From: Pedobacter nanyangensis | GTDB taxonomy: Bacteria > Bacteroidota > Bacteroidia > Sphingobacteriales > Sphingobacteriaceae | Assembly (NCBI RefSeq): GCF_003313505.1 | Contig: NZ_QMHO01000004.1 | Coordinates: forward strand, 285,813-349,812 | DNA: 64,000 nucleotides | Direction of reading: 5' to 3' | Shown here: positions 54,415-63,831 of the stretch, one piece after another | Position numbering within the stretch: the stretch's first letter is position 1 | How the letters are laid out: each line of letters begins with the position of its first letter | Made by a program: the position numbers and the translations under genes | The notes under the pieces: generated by a model | Database searches by the model: none | The model's input: the letters and a program-made list of their open reading frames with translations, nothing else | Told to the model about the DNA's origin: nothing

Positions 54415-54698
54415 TTAATTTCTTAAGAGCGATAAAGTAAAAACTAAATCTGTCATGTTAGAGGTGTGGTTAACTATCCAACTGTAGGTAAGTCCTTTCT
54501 TGATATCAATGATTTGATGAAGTTCTAGTGTTTTGCCCAAAGTAGTTGTATCCTTCCGCCCGTTGGTCAAAGCTTTGCTAAGTCTTGGTTTGTATGTCTG
54601 CTCACTATCGCTACCCTTATCCTTTTTACAGGATACAGAAAATACAGTCAGAATGTTAATGGAAAAGATGGTAAGGTGGGTGGTAAAGTTTTTTTCAT
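54415..54698 (-). pseudogene. Small lipoprotein gene with a one-base frameshift in a poly-A tract
   Basis: The minus strand has an ATG at 54698 followed by seven A residues (54695-54689). With eight As the frame would read a clean lipoprotein: MKKNFTTHLTIFSIN, lipobox VFSVSC, then KKDKGSDSEQTYKP, 94 residues in all, ending at a TAA at 54415-54417. With seven As the frame stops after 16 residues. The downstream frame is open and protein-like. It could be a pseudogene, a phase-variable gene switched off, or a sequencing error. Upstream of the ATG the lipoprotein frame is also open for about 50 codons but has no start codon. Confidence 0.65.
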
Positions 54699-54993
54699 TT
54701 CTTACATTTGGGCAGTTTACAGGATTACCTCCAATCCACGAAAGTTCGAACCTATAATACCAAAGGTAGATCTTCTGACTTACTCCCCGTTTTCCAGCCC
54801 CATTATTAGTTTTTTTAAGTGGAATGATTGAAAAACAGTTTAATAGAGCTTACAACTGCGGGACAGTTACGGATTTCAACCATTATTACGTTTTAATCTT
54901 AAGCCGTCGTCAGGGGAAGAATAATCAAGGATAAAGCTAAGCAATAAGCTCGTAAAAATAAAATGTGATCCAGAAGGGCTTGGTATTAATCTT

Positions 54994-55023
54994 TTTGTTT
55001 TGATCATAAAATACCTATATTTA
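54994..55023 (+). promoter_or_regulatory. Possible promoter of a short non-coding transcript
   Basis: TTTG at 54994-54997 and TATATTTA at 55016-55023 are spaced by 18 nt, close to the Bacteroidota TTTG/TAnnTTTG promoter. A transcript from about 55030 would end at the terminator at 55151-55180 and include the att-like repeat. Confidence 0.4.
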
Positions 55024-55135
55024 CATCATAGTATTTGCAGCTAGAATGTATTTAAAAGGTGCGTAATTCGGGGAGTCGGATTTCAAAACCTATCTAGATA
55101 TTGTTTAATCGCTGGGATTTACACAAGGTGCAAAT

Positions 55136-55150
55136 CCCAGCGGGATCACA
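55136..55150. repeat. Right 15-bp direct repeat, candidate att site
   Basis: CCCAGCGGGATCACA, identical to 34013-34027 and in the same orientation, 21.1 kb apart. The flanking bases differ on both sides, as expected for the crossover core of attL and attR. Confidence 0.65.
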
Positions 55151-55180
55151 AAAAAGCAACTTCAAAAGAGTTGCTTTTTT
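55151..55180 (+). terminator. Rho-independent terminator beside the right repeat
   Basis: 11-bp stem (AAAAAGCAACT with AGTTGCTTTTT), 7-nt loop, followed by more T residues. Confidence 0.8.
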
Positions 55181-55263
55181 TGTTTTTTATCCCCATCGGT
55201 GATTAGCTTTACACCGCCAAAAATGAGGACCAAACTCCATACTTAATCATCCATCCGTTAGTT

Positions 55264-55668
55264 ATGAAAACATACAAAGAAAATTACCTACTGATTAGTT
55301 TTATCGTTGGCTTTTTCGTGTGGTTATCTGCCACCGTATTATTTAGGCTTGCAGGCCACTATTTTTTTATGGTCGACAATGCATTAGTTATGGCTATTTT
55401 GTACATCATCCTCATACCAGCTTTAGGTGTCATATCAACCTCGGTTTTTAATAAATTTGAGTTAGGCAACCTCGAAAGCATCAAATCTGCGGCCATTATG
55501 GTTTTACCAGGCATGATACTGGACACGGTATGCATACAATTTTTTGAAAATTTGTTCCCCAACATGCCTGAGGTTTATAGTAAAACTTTTGCTTCATGGC
55601 TCATGTTTGCTTACGCCATTGTTTTAATTTTTGGCCTTTTGAGAAAAAACCAAGCGCAAAAGAAATAG
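55264..55668 (+). CDS. DUF5367-like small membrane protein
   Basis: 134 residues, four predicted transmembrane helices at about 10-30, 38-58, 75-95 and 108-128. It resembles the DUF5367 family of Bacteroidota (LPGMILDTVCIQFFENLFPNM near 80-100). No function is known. It is the first gene after the right end of the mobile element, so likely chromosomal. Confidence 0.75.
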   Translation: MKTYKENYLLISFIVGFFVWLSATVLFRLAGHYFFMVDNALVMAILYIILIPALGVISTSVFNKFELGNLESIKSAAIMVLPGMILDTVCIQFFENLFPNMPEVYSKTFASWLMFAYAIVLIFGLLRKNQAQKK

Positions 55669-55761
55669 CGCTCGGAAGAGCGTACCACAAGAAAAGCTTT
55701 GAATATATTTCCTATTTTTGAGTTGATCAATCACATAGGGCTATCCACACAAAACCATAGC

Positions 55762-56907
55762 ATGTTATACTTCACCAGTATTGCAATTTCATTATACCTG
55801 CTTGTATTACTTGCAGTTAAGCCCAACAAAACAATGGCCGATAAATTATTGATGATTTGGCAGCTGTTGGCAACGCTTCATCTAGCCAGTTTATATTTAC
55901 AGGTTTCAGAGAATTACCATCGCTTCCCCTATTTAATAGGCTGGGGAGATTTGTTGGCATTTGTGCATGGGCCTTTTCTATACCTCTACATCTTTTACCT
56001 TACCCAACCTAAGCAATTCAGCAAGAAACAGTTCTTTCATTTTTTGCCAATTGCTTTTGCTTATCTTTCATGGTTGTCTTTTCTCCTGAAAGATCCAACA
56101 CAAAAATTATTGATTTACCACCAAGGCTTTTCTTCTTCCTACTATCAAACCATTGGGATCATCACCAATATTTGCATCATCGTTTCGGGAATTGTTTACG
56201 TATTTATGGCTATTGTCCTGCTCCACCGATACAAGAAGAACATACGGGAAGAGTTTTCAAATACGGATAAAATCAGCTTGAACTGGTTACGTTACCTCAT
56301 TGCCGGCATTGCTGGAATTTGGTTGTTTGTTATTTTCTATCCAACTACAGAAAGTATTTACTTAAGTGCTTCGCTATACATTTGTTTCATTGGCTTTTTT
56401 GGTGTGCGCCAACAGCAAATATTCAAACCTAGCATTACAAGCGCCCCACTAAGGTCGCACCACTCCCATGCTCCACATTCCATTGAAGTAGAAGCATTGC
56501 CCAACAAAACAAAATACGATTGGTCTTCACTTACAGAAGAGGATATAGAACGTATTTTTATACAGTTAAATGAAGTGATGGTGCAAGAAAAGCTGTACAA
56601 AAATGCGGAACTAACGTTGAGCAAACTAGCCGAAATCCTACAACTAAAGGATGCTGCGCTTTCGCAGGTGATCAATTCCAAATTTGGCAAGAGTTTTTAC
56701 GACTATGTTAATTCGCTGAGGGTAGATGAGTGTATAAAAATGATTGGCGATGAAAAGAACCAAAACTATACGCTACTCTCAATAGCTTATGATTGTGGTT
56801 TCAATTCCAAATCGTCCTTCAACCGCAATTTCCGAAAATTCACAGGCAAATCTCCTTCAGATTTCTTTAGAAAACCTACTGAAATGCTGGGCCACAAGGT
56901 ATCATAA
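55762..56907 (+). CDS. AraC-family regulator with N-terminal membrane domain
   Basis: 381 residues from the ATG at 55762 (MLYFTSIAISLYLLV); the TTG at 55699 would add 21 residues. The N-terminal half has about seven transmembrane helices, as in the 7TM-AraC regulators of Bacteroidota. The C-terminal 110 residues form the AraC HTH (LTLSKLAEILQLKDAALSQVIN, then SIAYDCGFNSKSSFNRNFRK, then TGKSPSDF). It probably senses a membrane or external signal and acts on nearby genes. The lipoprotein gene at 57114 is the closest candidate target. Confidence 0.9.
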   Translation: MLYFTSIAISLYLLVLLAVKPNKTMADKLLMIWQLLATLHLASLYLQVSENYHRFPYLIGWGDLLAFVHGPFLYLYIFYLTQPKQFSKKQFFHFLPIAFAYLSWLSFLLKDPTQKLLIYHQGFSSSYYQTIGIITNICIIVSGIVYVFMAIVLLHRYKKNIREEFSNTDKISLNWLRYLIAGIAGIWLFVIFYPTTESIYLSASLYICFIGFFGVRQQQIFKPSITSAPLRSHHSHAPHSIEVEALPNKTKYDWSSLTEEDIERIFIQLNEVMVQEKLYKNAELTLSKLAEILQLKDAALSQVINSKFGKSFYDYVNSLRVDECIKMIGDEKNQNYTLLSIAYDCGFNSKSSFNRNFRKFTGKSPSDFFRKPTEMLGHKVS

Positions 56908-57113
56908 GCACATTGTTGCCTCCATTAGCAAATCTTTATCAAGGTTAAAAAAAACACACATCACACTTACAAACAACAACTTAGCACAGCAACATCAATT
57001 AAGTACGCATCATGGGAAGCTATTAAAAGGTGCCACGAAGCCTCGTGGGGCGATTATCATTTCTCAGAATTTCACCTTTGCCAATAAAACTCTGAAATTT
57101 TAAATCGATAATC

Positions 57114-57521
57114 ATGAAAACAAAACTTTTTTTATTCTCTGCGCTAGTTTCTACAATGATGTTCACACTGGTATCCTGCAAAAAAGACAAGGCTGACGAT
57201 CCCACTAAAGTTTATCCAAAAAACGTAAGCATCGAATACAAGTGTACGGTAGCTTCGGGAACGCCCAGTGGTTTAAGTATTATTTACAGCAATGAGAGTG
57301 GCGGAAGCAGTACGCTCACTAACGTAGTTTTGCCTTTTAGCAAAAAAATTAACCGTACCGTAAATGCCAATGACGATGTTACCATGGGCTTTACGGGTGT
57401 TGGCCCTGGGGGAGTAAAGGGAGAAATTTACGTTGATGGAAAATTGGTAGATTCGAAAACGGCCTCATCCAATTCGTCATCTAATTCCTTTACCGAAACC
57501 GTTTTATATGTGTGGCAATAG
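57114..57521 (+). CDS. Small lipoprotein with MmpS-like beta domain
   Basis: 135 residues. Signal and lipobox TLVSC followed by KKDKADD. The mature part is one beta-sandwich-like domain (VSIEYKCTVASGTPSGLSII, then SKKINRTVNANDDVTMGFTG, then GEIYVDGKLVDSKT), similar in outline to MmpS-type proteins of Bacteroidota. About 206 bp after the AraC regulator, so its regulation by it is possible. Function unknown. Confidence 0.75.
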   Translation: MKTKLFLFSALVSTMMFTLVSCKKDKADDPTKVYPKNVSIEYKCTVASGTPSGLSIIYSNESGGSSTLTNVVLPFSKKINRTVNANDDVTMGFTGVGPGGVKGEIYVDGKLVDSKTASSNSSSNSFTETVLYVWQ

Positions 57522-57644
57522 GTTAAACAAATCTCAACCGTGCTTGAAAATGGTATGATTGATATTCCTGCTAAACGGTCTCACGCAAAGTCTCAACGAA
57601 AGTTGGGGCTTTTGCACTTTAGCTGCTTTCCAGGAGCAACAACA

Positions 57645-60600
57645 CTACTGTCCCAACATATCCACCAGTTCGTCTTTGGATAAACTTTGGAAAAAAGCCG
57701 CATCTGTCCTGATCACATCTTGCGCCAATTGCCTTTTCTTGTTTTGTAGCTTCATGATCTTTTCTTCCACAGTGTTGGAACAAATCAGTCGTACGGCTAC
57801 CACATGCTTGTCTTGTCCAATACGATACACCCTGTCGATGGCCTGGTTTTCTGCAGCGGGGTTCCACCAAGGATCAACCAGGTAAACATAATCGGCCTCG
57901 GTAAGGTTTAGCCCCACCCCACCTGCTTTTAAACTGATCAGAAATACGCGGACGTCATCGTTGGTTTGAAAGTTATGGACTCTGGCCCCTCTATCTTTGG
58001 TTTGCCCGGTCAAATATTCAAAGGAAATAATCCTATTTTCCAGCTCGGCCTTCACCAAATCAAGCATGCCCACAAATTGAGAGAACACCAATATCTTATG
58101 TGCTTTCGATTTGTTTTCAATCTGTTCGGTCAACACTTCAATTTTTACCGCATTAGCACCCGAATGCCCCTGTTTGAGCAGCACTGGCGAATTGCAAATT
58201 TGCCTTAATTTGGTTAACCCGGTAAGCACGTGCATACTGTTTTTAAGTATTTCATCTTCATTGGTTGCCGAGATAAACTCCCGCAATTCCCGCTCGTAAG
58301 TGTCATAAATCCTACGTTGCTCGGCATTCATTTCGCAATAAATGGTCATTTCAGTTTTCTCGGGCAGTTCCTTGGCAACCTGTTTTTTCGTTCTACGCAG
58401 GATAAAGGGTTTGATTTTCCGCTGAAGCTCAAAGGCCCGCTTGCTGTACTCGAACCGATCTATAGGAATGGCATATATATCCTTAAAGTACTGCTTACTT
58501 CCCAGTAAACCAGGGCAGGCAAAGGAAAGTTGCCCATACAAATCGAAGGTATTGTTTTCAATAGGTGTTCCAGTAAGCACGATCCTATTCCTCGACTGCA
58601 ATAAGCGGGCAGCTTTATATCGTTCTGAGTTGGGATTTTTAATGGCCTGTGATTCATCCAGGAACACATAATTGAAACGGAAATCTTTCAGGAAACGAAT
58701 GTCGGACAACAACATGCCATAGGTGGTAAGCACTACTTCGTGGACTTGCAAGCCCTCATTACTTTTTTGTCTATCAGCACCATAGTGCGTCCAAACACTA
58801 ATAGAGGGTGCAAATTTGGTCAGTTCTTGCTGCCAGTTGAACAGCAAGGAGGTTGGCACTACAATTAAATTGGTCGTATGCCCATGTTTCTCCCTTTGGG
58901 AAAGGATAAATGCGATGATCTGTAGTGTTTTTCCCAAGCCCATATCATCGGCTAAACAGCCACCAAAATTATAGTTGTCCAAAAAGTTGAGCCAGTTAAG
59001 ACCTTCCTTTTGGTAATCTCGTAATTGGGCTTTCAAGGTTGAGGGCACTGCTACCGCAGGGATATTGCCAGCCCTCGAGAATTGGGCGGTGTAGTTTTTG
59101 ATTTCGTTCTGAACCTCTGCACTCAATTCTGCCTTCTCAAACAAATCGGCCACTTCCGTAAAATTGATTTTCGGGATGTTGATCAGTTCATCGGCGATAT
59201 CGCCAGCTTGAAAAAAGCGTGCAATTCTATCCATCCATTCCAAGGGTAAAACGCCCTGGGTACCATCATCTAGTTGGACAAATCTAGTTTTATTGCGAAT
59301 GGCCCGATGAACCTGCTTTAAGCTGGCCTTTTTTTTCCCAAACCCCACCTTTAGTTCGGCGTTAAACCAATCTATGCCGCTCAGTACTTCGATGCTGATT
59401 TTGGCGCTATGGGGATTGAGCTTATTGTTTTTGATTTCGTTAAAACCAAGTATGGTAATCCCATGGTTTCGCCATCTTTCAAAGGCACCCAAAAACCAAT
59501 CTTCATCTAAGAATTTGTCTTTATGGAGATAAAAATACTGGGGCCCTTCTATTTGCTCGGCAAATTCGGGATGCTGGTCCATAACTATACCCGTAAAGCG
59601 GGTTTCGGCCTCCTGATCTCGGGCCACTTTAAATTCGTTACCGTTCTGATCGGTATCAAAAAGCTGCTTTTTAGAATATACGGGCACCTCTACCGAGCCG
59701 TATTTGACAACAGGTGTGATGGCCACAAAACTATCTTCCTGTTGTAGGTAAATGATGTATTCCCTCAAAAACTCCTTTTCAGCCAGTTGCGCAGGTGTAG
59801 CCTCACGAATATAGCTATAGTTGATTTGTACCAAATGCTCCAACGGCGCCAATACTGTCTGCACAAATTCTTCATATTTAGACGAATGGATAATCAATAT
59901 CTCGTTATTGGCCTTAAAAAACTTGATGACCCGCAGCAAATCCGGATGCTGTACCAAATGGAAAGTTTGCCGATGGTGAATGAAATACTCGTGCCTAAGT
60001 GCCATATTGCTCAGCGGAAGCCGCATATCATTAAATAACAGCTCGGCAGTTATTTCGTAGAAGGGTTCTTTTTTAAATACAGTAAGTTGTAGTTCTGCCT
60101 TAAGCAGGGTAAGTTCTACAGGAAGCAACGATTTTGGAGAGATGCTTTCGGAAAGGCCCTTATCATGGTAGTAAACTTCTAAATCTAAAGGATTTTCTAC
60201 GATACGTTTCAGGGCCTCCAGCTCAGCTTCGCCATCTTCTTCCAGATATTTTTGCTGGAAGCTGAGCAAAGCGGCATAAAACTTGATTTGGTTGGGTTCG
60301 GTAGCTTTCCAAACCAATTGCATAGGAGCTATTTCATTGATTGGGGCTTTTATTTTACCAGCTTGTGTAATGGCCGCTTCCATGAGCAAAAAATTAAGCT
60401 GGTTGTAAAAACGATGTTTACTGATCACCAGTATTTGCCGCTTATCGGTAGTTTGGGCGGCCATTTTTTTAAGTGCCGATGGTTGCTGTGGAGCAAGTGT
60501 TTTTTGAAGGGCTTGTGCGTTTATTTTAAGCATGCCCTTTAGTTTATTTTCTACCTGTAACCTGCCTTCCTGATAGTTCAACTGGAAATAGGAATCTAAA

Positions 60601-60989
60601 TTGGGTTCAGTATCTAAACCGTATTCCCTTGCTGATGCCCGTAATATTTGGTCCCTTAAGGCCTGATCAAAAAATATGCGGAGATTTCTGGTTTCCAAAA
60701 TAGCGTAGATAACCTGGGCCTGATGTTCACATAACTTTTGGGAAAGGTGCCCACAGGAACAGGAGGACCTTAAGGTGTCTCCCAACTGACTTACGGCAAC
60801 TTTTGGAAAATTTACGACGCCTTTTTTGATAAATACACCGCTGTTAAGTTCAATGGCAATGGGATAGATATCCTGAAAATCTTTTCGCTCCACAAGCTCG
60901 CCATTTTGGGTGTGTTTAAGCAAATCGATAGCAGAAAGGCTATTGATATGGGTTTGAGGAAGGACTATTTCGTTGGGCAATGCTGTCAT
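57645..60989 (-). CDS. SNF2-family DNA/RNA translocase with N-terminal SWIM zinc finger
   Basis: 1114 residues. SWIM-type finger at about 70-90 (CSCGHLSQKLCEH, pattern CxC...CxH). The middle 550 residues are a bacterial SNF2-associated domain. Helicase motifs: DDMGLGKTLQ near 681, DESQ near 778, LTGTPIENN near 810, then C-terminal helicase LVFSQFVG near 973 and AGGVGLNLTEADYVYLVDPWWNP, then QAIDRVYRIGQ. It is a SWI/SNF-like ATPase of the HepA/RapA group that remodels protein-DNA complexes. Chromosomal-type gene facing the lipoprotein gene. Confidence 0.93.
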   Translation of the reverse strand: MTALPNEIVLPQTHINSLSAIDLLKHTQNGELVERKDFQDIYPIAIELNSGVFIKKGVVNFPKVAVSQLGDTLRSSCSCGHLSQKLCEHQAQVIYAILETRNLRIFFDQALRDQILRASAREYGLDTEPNLDSYFQLNYQEGRLQVENKLKGMLKINAQALQKTLAPQQPSALKKMAAQTTDKRQILVISKHRFYNQLNFLLMEAAITQAGKIKAPINEIAPMQLVWKATEPNQIKFYAALLSFQQKYLEEDGEAELEALKRIVENPLDLEVYYHDKGLSESISPKSLLPVELTLLKAELQLTVFKKEPFYEITAELLFNDMRLPLSNMALRHEYFIHHRQTFHLVQHPDLLRVIKFFKANNEILIIHSSKYEEFVQTVLAPLEHLVQINYSYIREATPAQLAEKEFLREYIIYLQQEDSFVAITPVVKYGSVEVPVYSKKQLFDTDQNGNEFKVARDQEAETRFTGIVMDQHPEFAEQIEGPQYFYLHKDKFLDEDWFLGAFERWRNHGITILGFNEIKNNKLNPHSAKISIEVLSGIDWFNAELKVGFGKKKASLKQVHRAIRNKTRFVQLDDGTQGVLPLEWMDRIARFFQAGDIADELINIPKINFTEVADLFEKAELSAEVQNEIKNYTAQFSRAGNIPAVAVPSTLKAQLRDYQKEGLNWLNFLDNYNFGGCLADDMGLGKTLQIIAFILSQREKHGHTTNLIVVPTSLLFNWQQELTKFAPSISVWTHYGADRQKSNEGLQVHEVVLTTYGMLLSDIRFLKDFRFNYVFLDESQAIKNPNSERYKAARLLQSRNRIVLTGTPIENNTFDLYGQLSFACPGLLGSKQYFKDIYAIPIDRFEYSKRAFELQRKIKPFILRRTKKQVAKELPEKTEMTIYCEMNAEQRRIYDTYERELREFISATNEDEILKNSMHVLTGLTKLRQICNSPVLLKQGHSGANAVKIEVLTEQIENKSKAHKILVFSQFVGMLDLVKAELENRIISFEYLTGQTKDRGARVHNFQTNDDVRVFLISLKAGGVGLNLTEADYVYLVDPWWNPAAENQAIDRVYRIGQDKHVVAVRLICSNTVEEKIMKLQNKKRQLAQDVIRTDAAFFQSLSKDELVDMLGQ

Positions 60990-61169
60990 CTGGGACTATG
61001 CCTTTTGGCATCCCATAAAAGTACATCTTTTTTGAAAAAGTGATCTTTTGCAACATGATTTTTAGCTCCAACGATTTTATAAAATTCTGCAAAGCCATGC
61101 AACGTTGGTATTGACACAAAAAAAAGCACGTCCATGAAGAGGTGCCCTTTCGTTTCCATTTGCTACTTT

Positions 61170-61643
61170 TTATTTGGCAAGTTCCAGTTTAGCCAATACT
61201 TCTTTCTTTTCATTATCAAGCAAGAGGCTGCTGTTTTCTATCCTGTAACTCCTTACCTGTTTCAACGCGGCAAAAAAATCACCCTCTATTTTAAGGTTGG
61301 GGCAGGCCATCATGGTAGCGGCGCCTTCTGATAGCGTTATACCATTGGCATCCTTTAATTGATAGCTGCCCGAAAAGCTGTTACAGCCACCGTTTCCAAC
61401 AAGTTTATTGCCTTCTTTTTGAAAAACCATTTGGGGTTCTTTTTTAAAGGCCGTGTCAAGCACAATGGCTTTGCCGTTAAGCTCCTTCAGTTTCCATTCC
61501 TTGTCAAAAAGGTCTACCACAATTGCCGACTGCCCTTGCTGGGCCGCTGTAGCGGTAGTGTCGGTGGCTTTTTCATCTGTTTTGGTGGCACTACACGCTG
61601 CCAGGGCAATGCCCATGGTAATGATCAAAATGCTTTTTTTCAT
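61170..61643 (-). CDS. META-domain (HslJ-like) lipoprotein
   Basis: 157 residues. Lipobox LAAC and a Thr/Ala-rich linker (about 20-42). The META domain starts at KEWKLKELNGKAIV near 48 and includes GNGGCNSFSGSYQL near 83 and ATMMACPN near 108, the usual pair of conserved cysteines. META/HslJ proteins are small envelope proteins linked to stress resistance; the molecular role is unknown. Single gene, 180 bp after the SNF2 gene start on the same strand. Confidence 0.88.
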   Translation of the reverse strand: MKKSILIITMGIALAACSATKTDEKATDTTATAAQQGQSAIVVDLFDKEWKLKELNGKAIVLDTAFKKEPQMVFQKEGNKLVGNGGCNSFSGSYQLKDANGITLSEGAATMMACPNLKIEGDFFAALKQVRSYRIENSSLLLDNEKKEVLAKLELAK

Positions 61644-62201
61644 GACTTTTGATTTTGGTTATCTATACAAGTTCGCATTTATTTGAAAGATTTTCAATAT
61701 TTTGGTGGTAGCTCTTTCGTTATTTTACGTAAAAATTCTCCCAAGAGAAACAACTTCAAATTTGTTGCAGCAATCTTTCATCCGCTGAGGAAACTTTCCT
61801 ACGGCTTACGGAAGGCTATTATCATCGGATATAAAACCTCCGTAAATATGCAGGAAATGGTTCTTACCTGTGGTTGGGTTACTATCATTCCACATTTAGT
61901 TCCTTAGAACACCAACCACAAGTAAATCAATAACGGCATTGTTGTATCGCATGCCCCTTAACTGATTGGTGATAACACCAACCAGAGGTAAAATTGGTCT
62001 TTTCAGGGGGCAACTTGGCCCGGCGGAAGGGGATCACTTTGCTGTGGCAGAGGGACCATTTTCATATGGCGAACGGGGGTCACTTTGGTGTGTTTTATCC
62101 AGCTATACTCTATTTTGTCAAGCTGTTGTTACTTTCTATTTGGGAAGGTTCCTATACTCTCAAATTGTTATTTGACAGGAACAAAACTCACCGGATAATC
62201 T
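61644..62201. other. Intergenic region with inverted repeat and IS21-like repeats
   Basis: About 560 bp. It holds a 9-bp inverted repeat (TGTGGTTGG at 61869-61877, CCAACCACA at 61912-61920) and the 23-bp repeats listed separately. No credible gene; the frames here arise from the repeats. Confidence 0.55.
62006..62097. repeat. Four degenerate 23-bp tandem repeats resembling an IS21-type end
   Basis: Units start at 62006, 62029, 62052 and 62075, exactly 23 bp apart. Each starts GGGG or GGGA, then CA(A/C)TTTG or similar, with GGC(G/A)(A/G)A near the end of the first three. IS21-family elements of Bacteroidota carry such multiple transposase-binding repeats just inside their ends. No istA or istB gene is present, so this would be a solitary remnant. 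Confidence 0.5.
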
Positions 62202-63083
62202 TTACAATTCAATTGTTATGGACTCCATGGGTATTCCTTTGCCACCTGCCATAATTTTCTCGATATTTCCATTGTTCAAAAATAAATCCACAATGATTAA
62301 GCTTTCTGATGGTGGCTGCATAAATCTGCCTTGCTGGATAAAAAATTGTTCCTTTTTAATTTTCATCACATCAAACAAATACGATGCAAGTGGTCCTGCT
62401 GCCATTCCTGTTCCTGCCTCTTCTTCAATGCCATATCTCGGGGCAAACATTCGTGTAGTCGCATCGTATTTTTCGTTGCTTTTCCCTTCCGAAAAAACAT
62501 AATATCCGATTAAGTCCAACTCATCACTGATCTGAGTTATCAAATCGAAATTTGGAATAATTTGCTTCAATGTGTCATCACTCGAAACAGGAATGATCGC
62601 AAATGAGTTTCCTGTATTGACCACCGTAATCGGCGCATGAGGCAGCATATCATCCTCCTTTAAGCCCAATGAGTTTAATATTCGTGCGCTGCTGTTCTCC
62701 GCATCACTGTATACAGGGGGCTTTTGCTCCATAAATGCTAAATCATCTTTGATGCGTATTTCCCTGGTGCCGTCTATGGTTTCTTTGGAAGAAACTTCTG
62801 CATGAATCAACCCAGCCTGAGCCAGGTAAGAAAAGGTGGCAATCGTGGCGTGTCCGCAATGCGCAATTTGCCGTGTCGGCGTAAAAAAATCGAGTTTGAA
62901 ATCGGCTATTCCAGATTTTGAAACAAATGCAGTTTCAGATAAACCAACTTTTGAAGCAATTTTTAATTTTTGTTCGTTGGTGAGGCTGTCTGCATTTAGC
63001 ACTACGCCCGCAGGATTCCCGCCTTTATCATGATCCACAAATGCGTTAATGATTTGCACTTCTATTTTTTGAAACTTCTCCAT
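62202..63083 (-). CDS. PhzF-family isomerase
   Basis: 293 residues, the normal PhzF size. Family features: VQIINAFVDHDKGGNPAGVVLN at the start, the catalytic glutamate in GLSETAFVS near 46, FFTPTRQIAHCGHATIATFSYL near 67-88, and EEAGTGMAAGPLASYLFD in outline near 222-238, with the second-domain glycine-rich turn. PhzF proteins are two-domain isomerases related to diaminopimelate epimerase. Most members outside phenazine clusters act on unknown substrates, and no phenazine genes are nearby. Monocistronic. Confidence 0.93.
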   Translation of the reverse strand: MEKFQKIEVQIINAFVDHDKGGNPAGVVLNADSLTNEQKLKIASKVGLSETAFVSKSGIADFKLDFFTPTRQIAHCGHATIATFSYLAQAGLIHAEVSSKETIDGTREIRIKDDLAFMEQKPPVYSDAENSSARILNSLGLKEDDMLPHAPITVVNTGNSFAIIPVSSDDTLKQIIPNFDLITQISDELDLIGYYVFSEGKSNEKYDATTRMFAPRYGIEEEAGTGMAAGPLASYLFDVMKIKKEQFFIQQGRFMQPPSESLIIVDLFLNNGNIEKIMAGGKGIPMESITIEL

Positions 63084-63153
63084 TACTTAAATTTTTAATT
63101 GTTATAACTGTTTACAACCTAATAGACGCAATGAAGAGAAAAAAGACGCAAAT

Positions 63154-63687
63154 TTATTTTTCAGGATTTAGATAGGTAATGGGGTTGCCCTTATCGTCGG
63201 TTTGTAAGTTCTTACAGCGTATCATAAGGTCTTTTAACTTTTCTCTACCTCTTTGCACTCTTGTTTTTGTGCCTGAATAGGATATATTTAATTCTTCGGC
63301 TAAGGCGGTTTGAGAATAGTTGTCGAAGTAGGTAAGCAATATCGCTTGCTGATATTTTTCCGGCAGTTTACTTATTTTCTGATTGATGCAGTTGCTTAAC
63401 GAAAGATAAAGCGGTTCTTCATTTTCTTGTTCTGCAAAGTCGAAATCATTGCTATTTGGCTTCGATTTAGTGTTCCGATAATAGTCCGAAACAGTGTTCC
63501 GTGTAATTTGATAAACCCAGGAAGTAAGCTTGGAACTGTCTGAAAGTTTATGAATATGAAGCTGAATTTTTATGAAAACATCTTGCAGAATATCTTCACC
63601 GGCGCCAACATCACTTACCTTGCTGTGAATAAATTTTTTCAGCTCATCGTGTAAGTCAATCCATATTTCTTCAACTTGTCCATCCAT
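63154..63687 (-). CDS. sigZ: SigZ-like ECF sigma factor
   Basis: 177 residues from the ATG at 63687 (MDGQVEEIWIDLHDELKKFI); the frame extends upstream to 63741 but the later start fits the family. Sigma region 2 at about 10-75 (SDVGAGEDILQDVFIKIQLHIH, then LTSWVYQITRNTVSDYYR), region 4 at about 105-155 (LPEKYQQAILLTYFDNYSQTALAEELNISYSGTKTRV in outline). SigZ-type factors of Bacteroidota often act without a linked anti-sigma gene; none is adjacent here. It lies 70 bp upstream of phzF in the same direction. Confidence 0.88.
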   Translation of the reverse strand: MDGQVEEIWIDLHDELKKFIHSKVSDVGAGEDILQDVFIKIQLHIHKLSDSSKLTSWVYQITRNTVSDYYRNTKSKPNSNDFDFAEQENEEPLYLSLSNCINQKISKLPEKYQQAILLTYFDNYSQTALAEELNISYSGTKTRVQRGREKLKDLMIRCKNLQTDDKGNPITYLNPEK

Positions 63688-63831
63688 AATTTTAGTAGTT
63701 CTTATTTTATCATCCAACCTATTTAGTTTTAGTAAAATCACAAAAATATCCCAACTGTTGGTTGCTGCATTCGTTTGCTATACACAAATAAAAACATGTC
63801 TTTCTATGCTTTCAATTGATGTATTGCTCCA

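Larger units (their letters stand above)
54699..55263. other. Intergenic region containing the right end of the mobile element
   Basis: No supported gene. It contains a possible promoter (54994-55023), a 10-bp hairpin (GCTGGGATTT at 55111-55120 with AAATCCCAGC at 55132-55141), the right 15-bp repeat (55136-55150) and a terminator (55151-55180). The stretch after 55180 leads to the DUF5367-like gene. Confidence 0.6.

Noticed and set aside
34013..55150. Full conjugative element (ICE)
   Set aside because: No VirB4/TraG, coupling protein or other transfer genes are present; only mobilization genes, so a mobilizable element is the better call.
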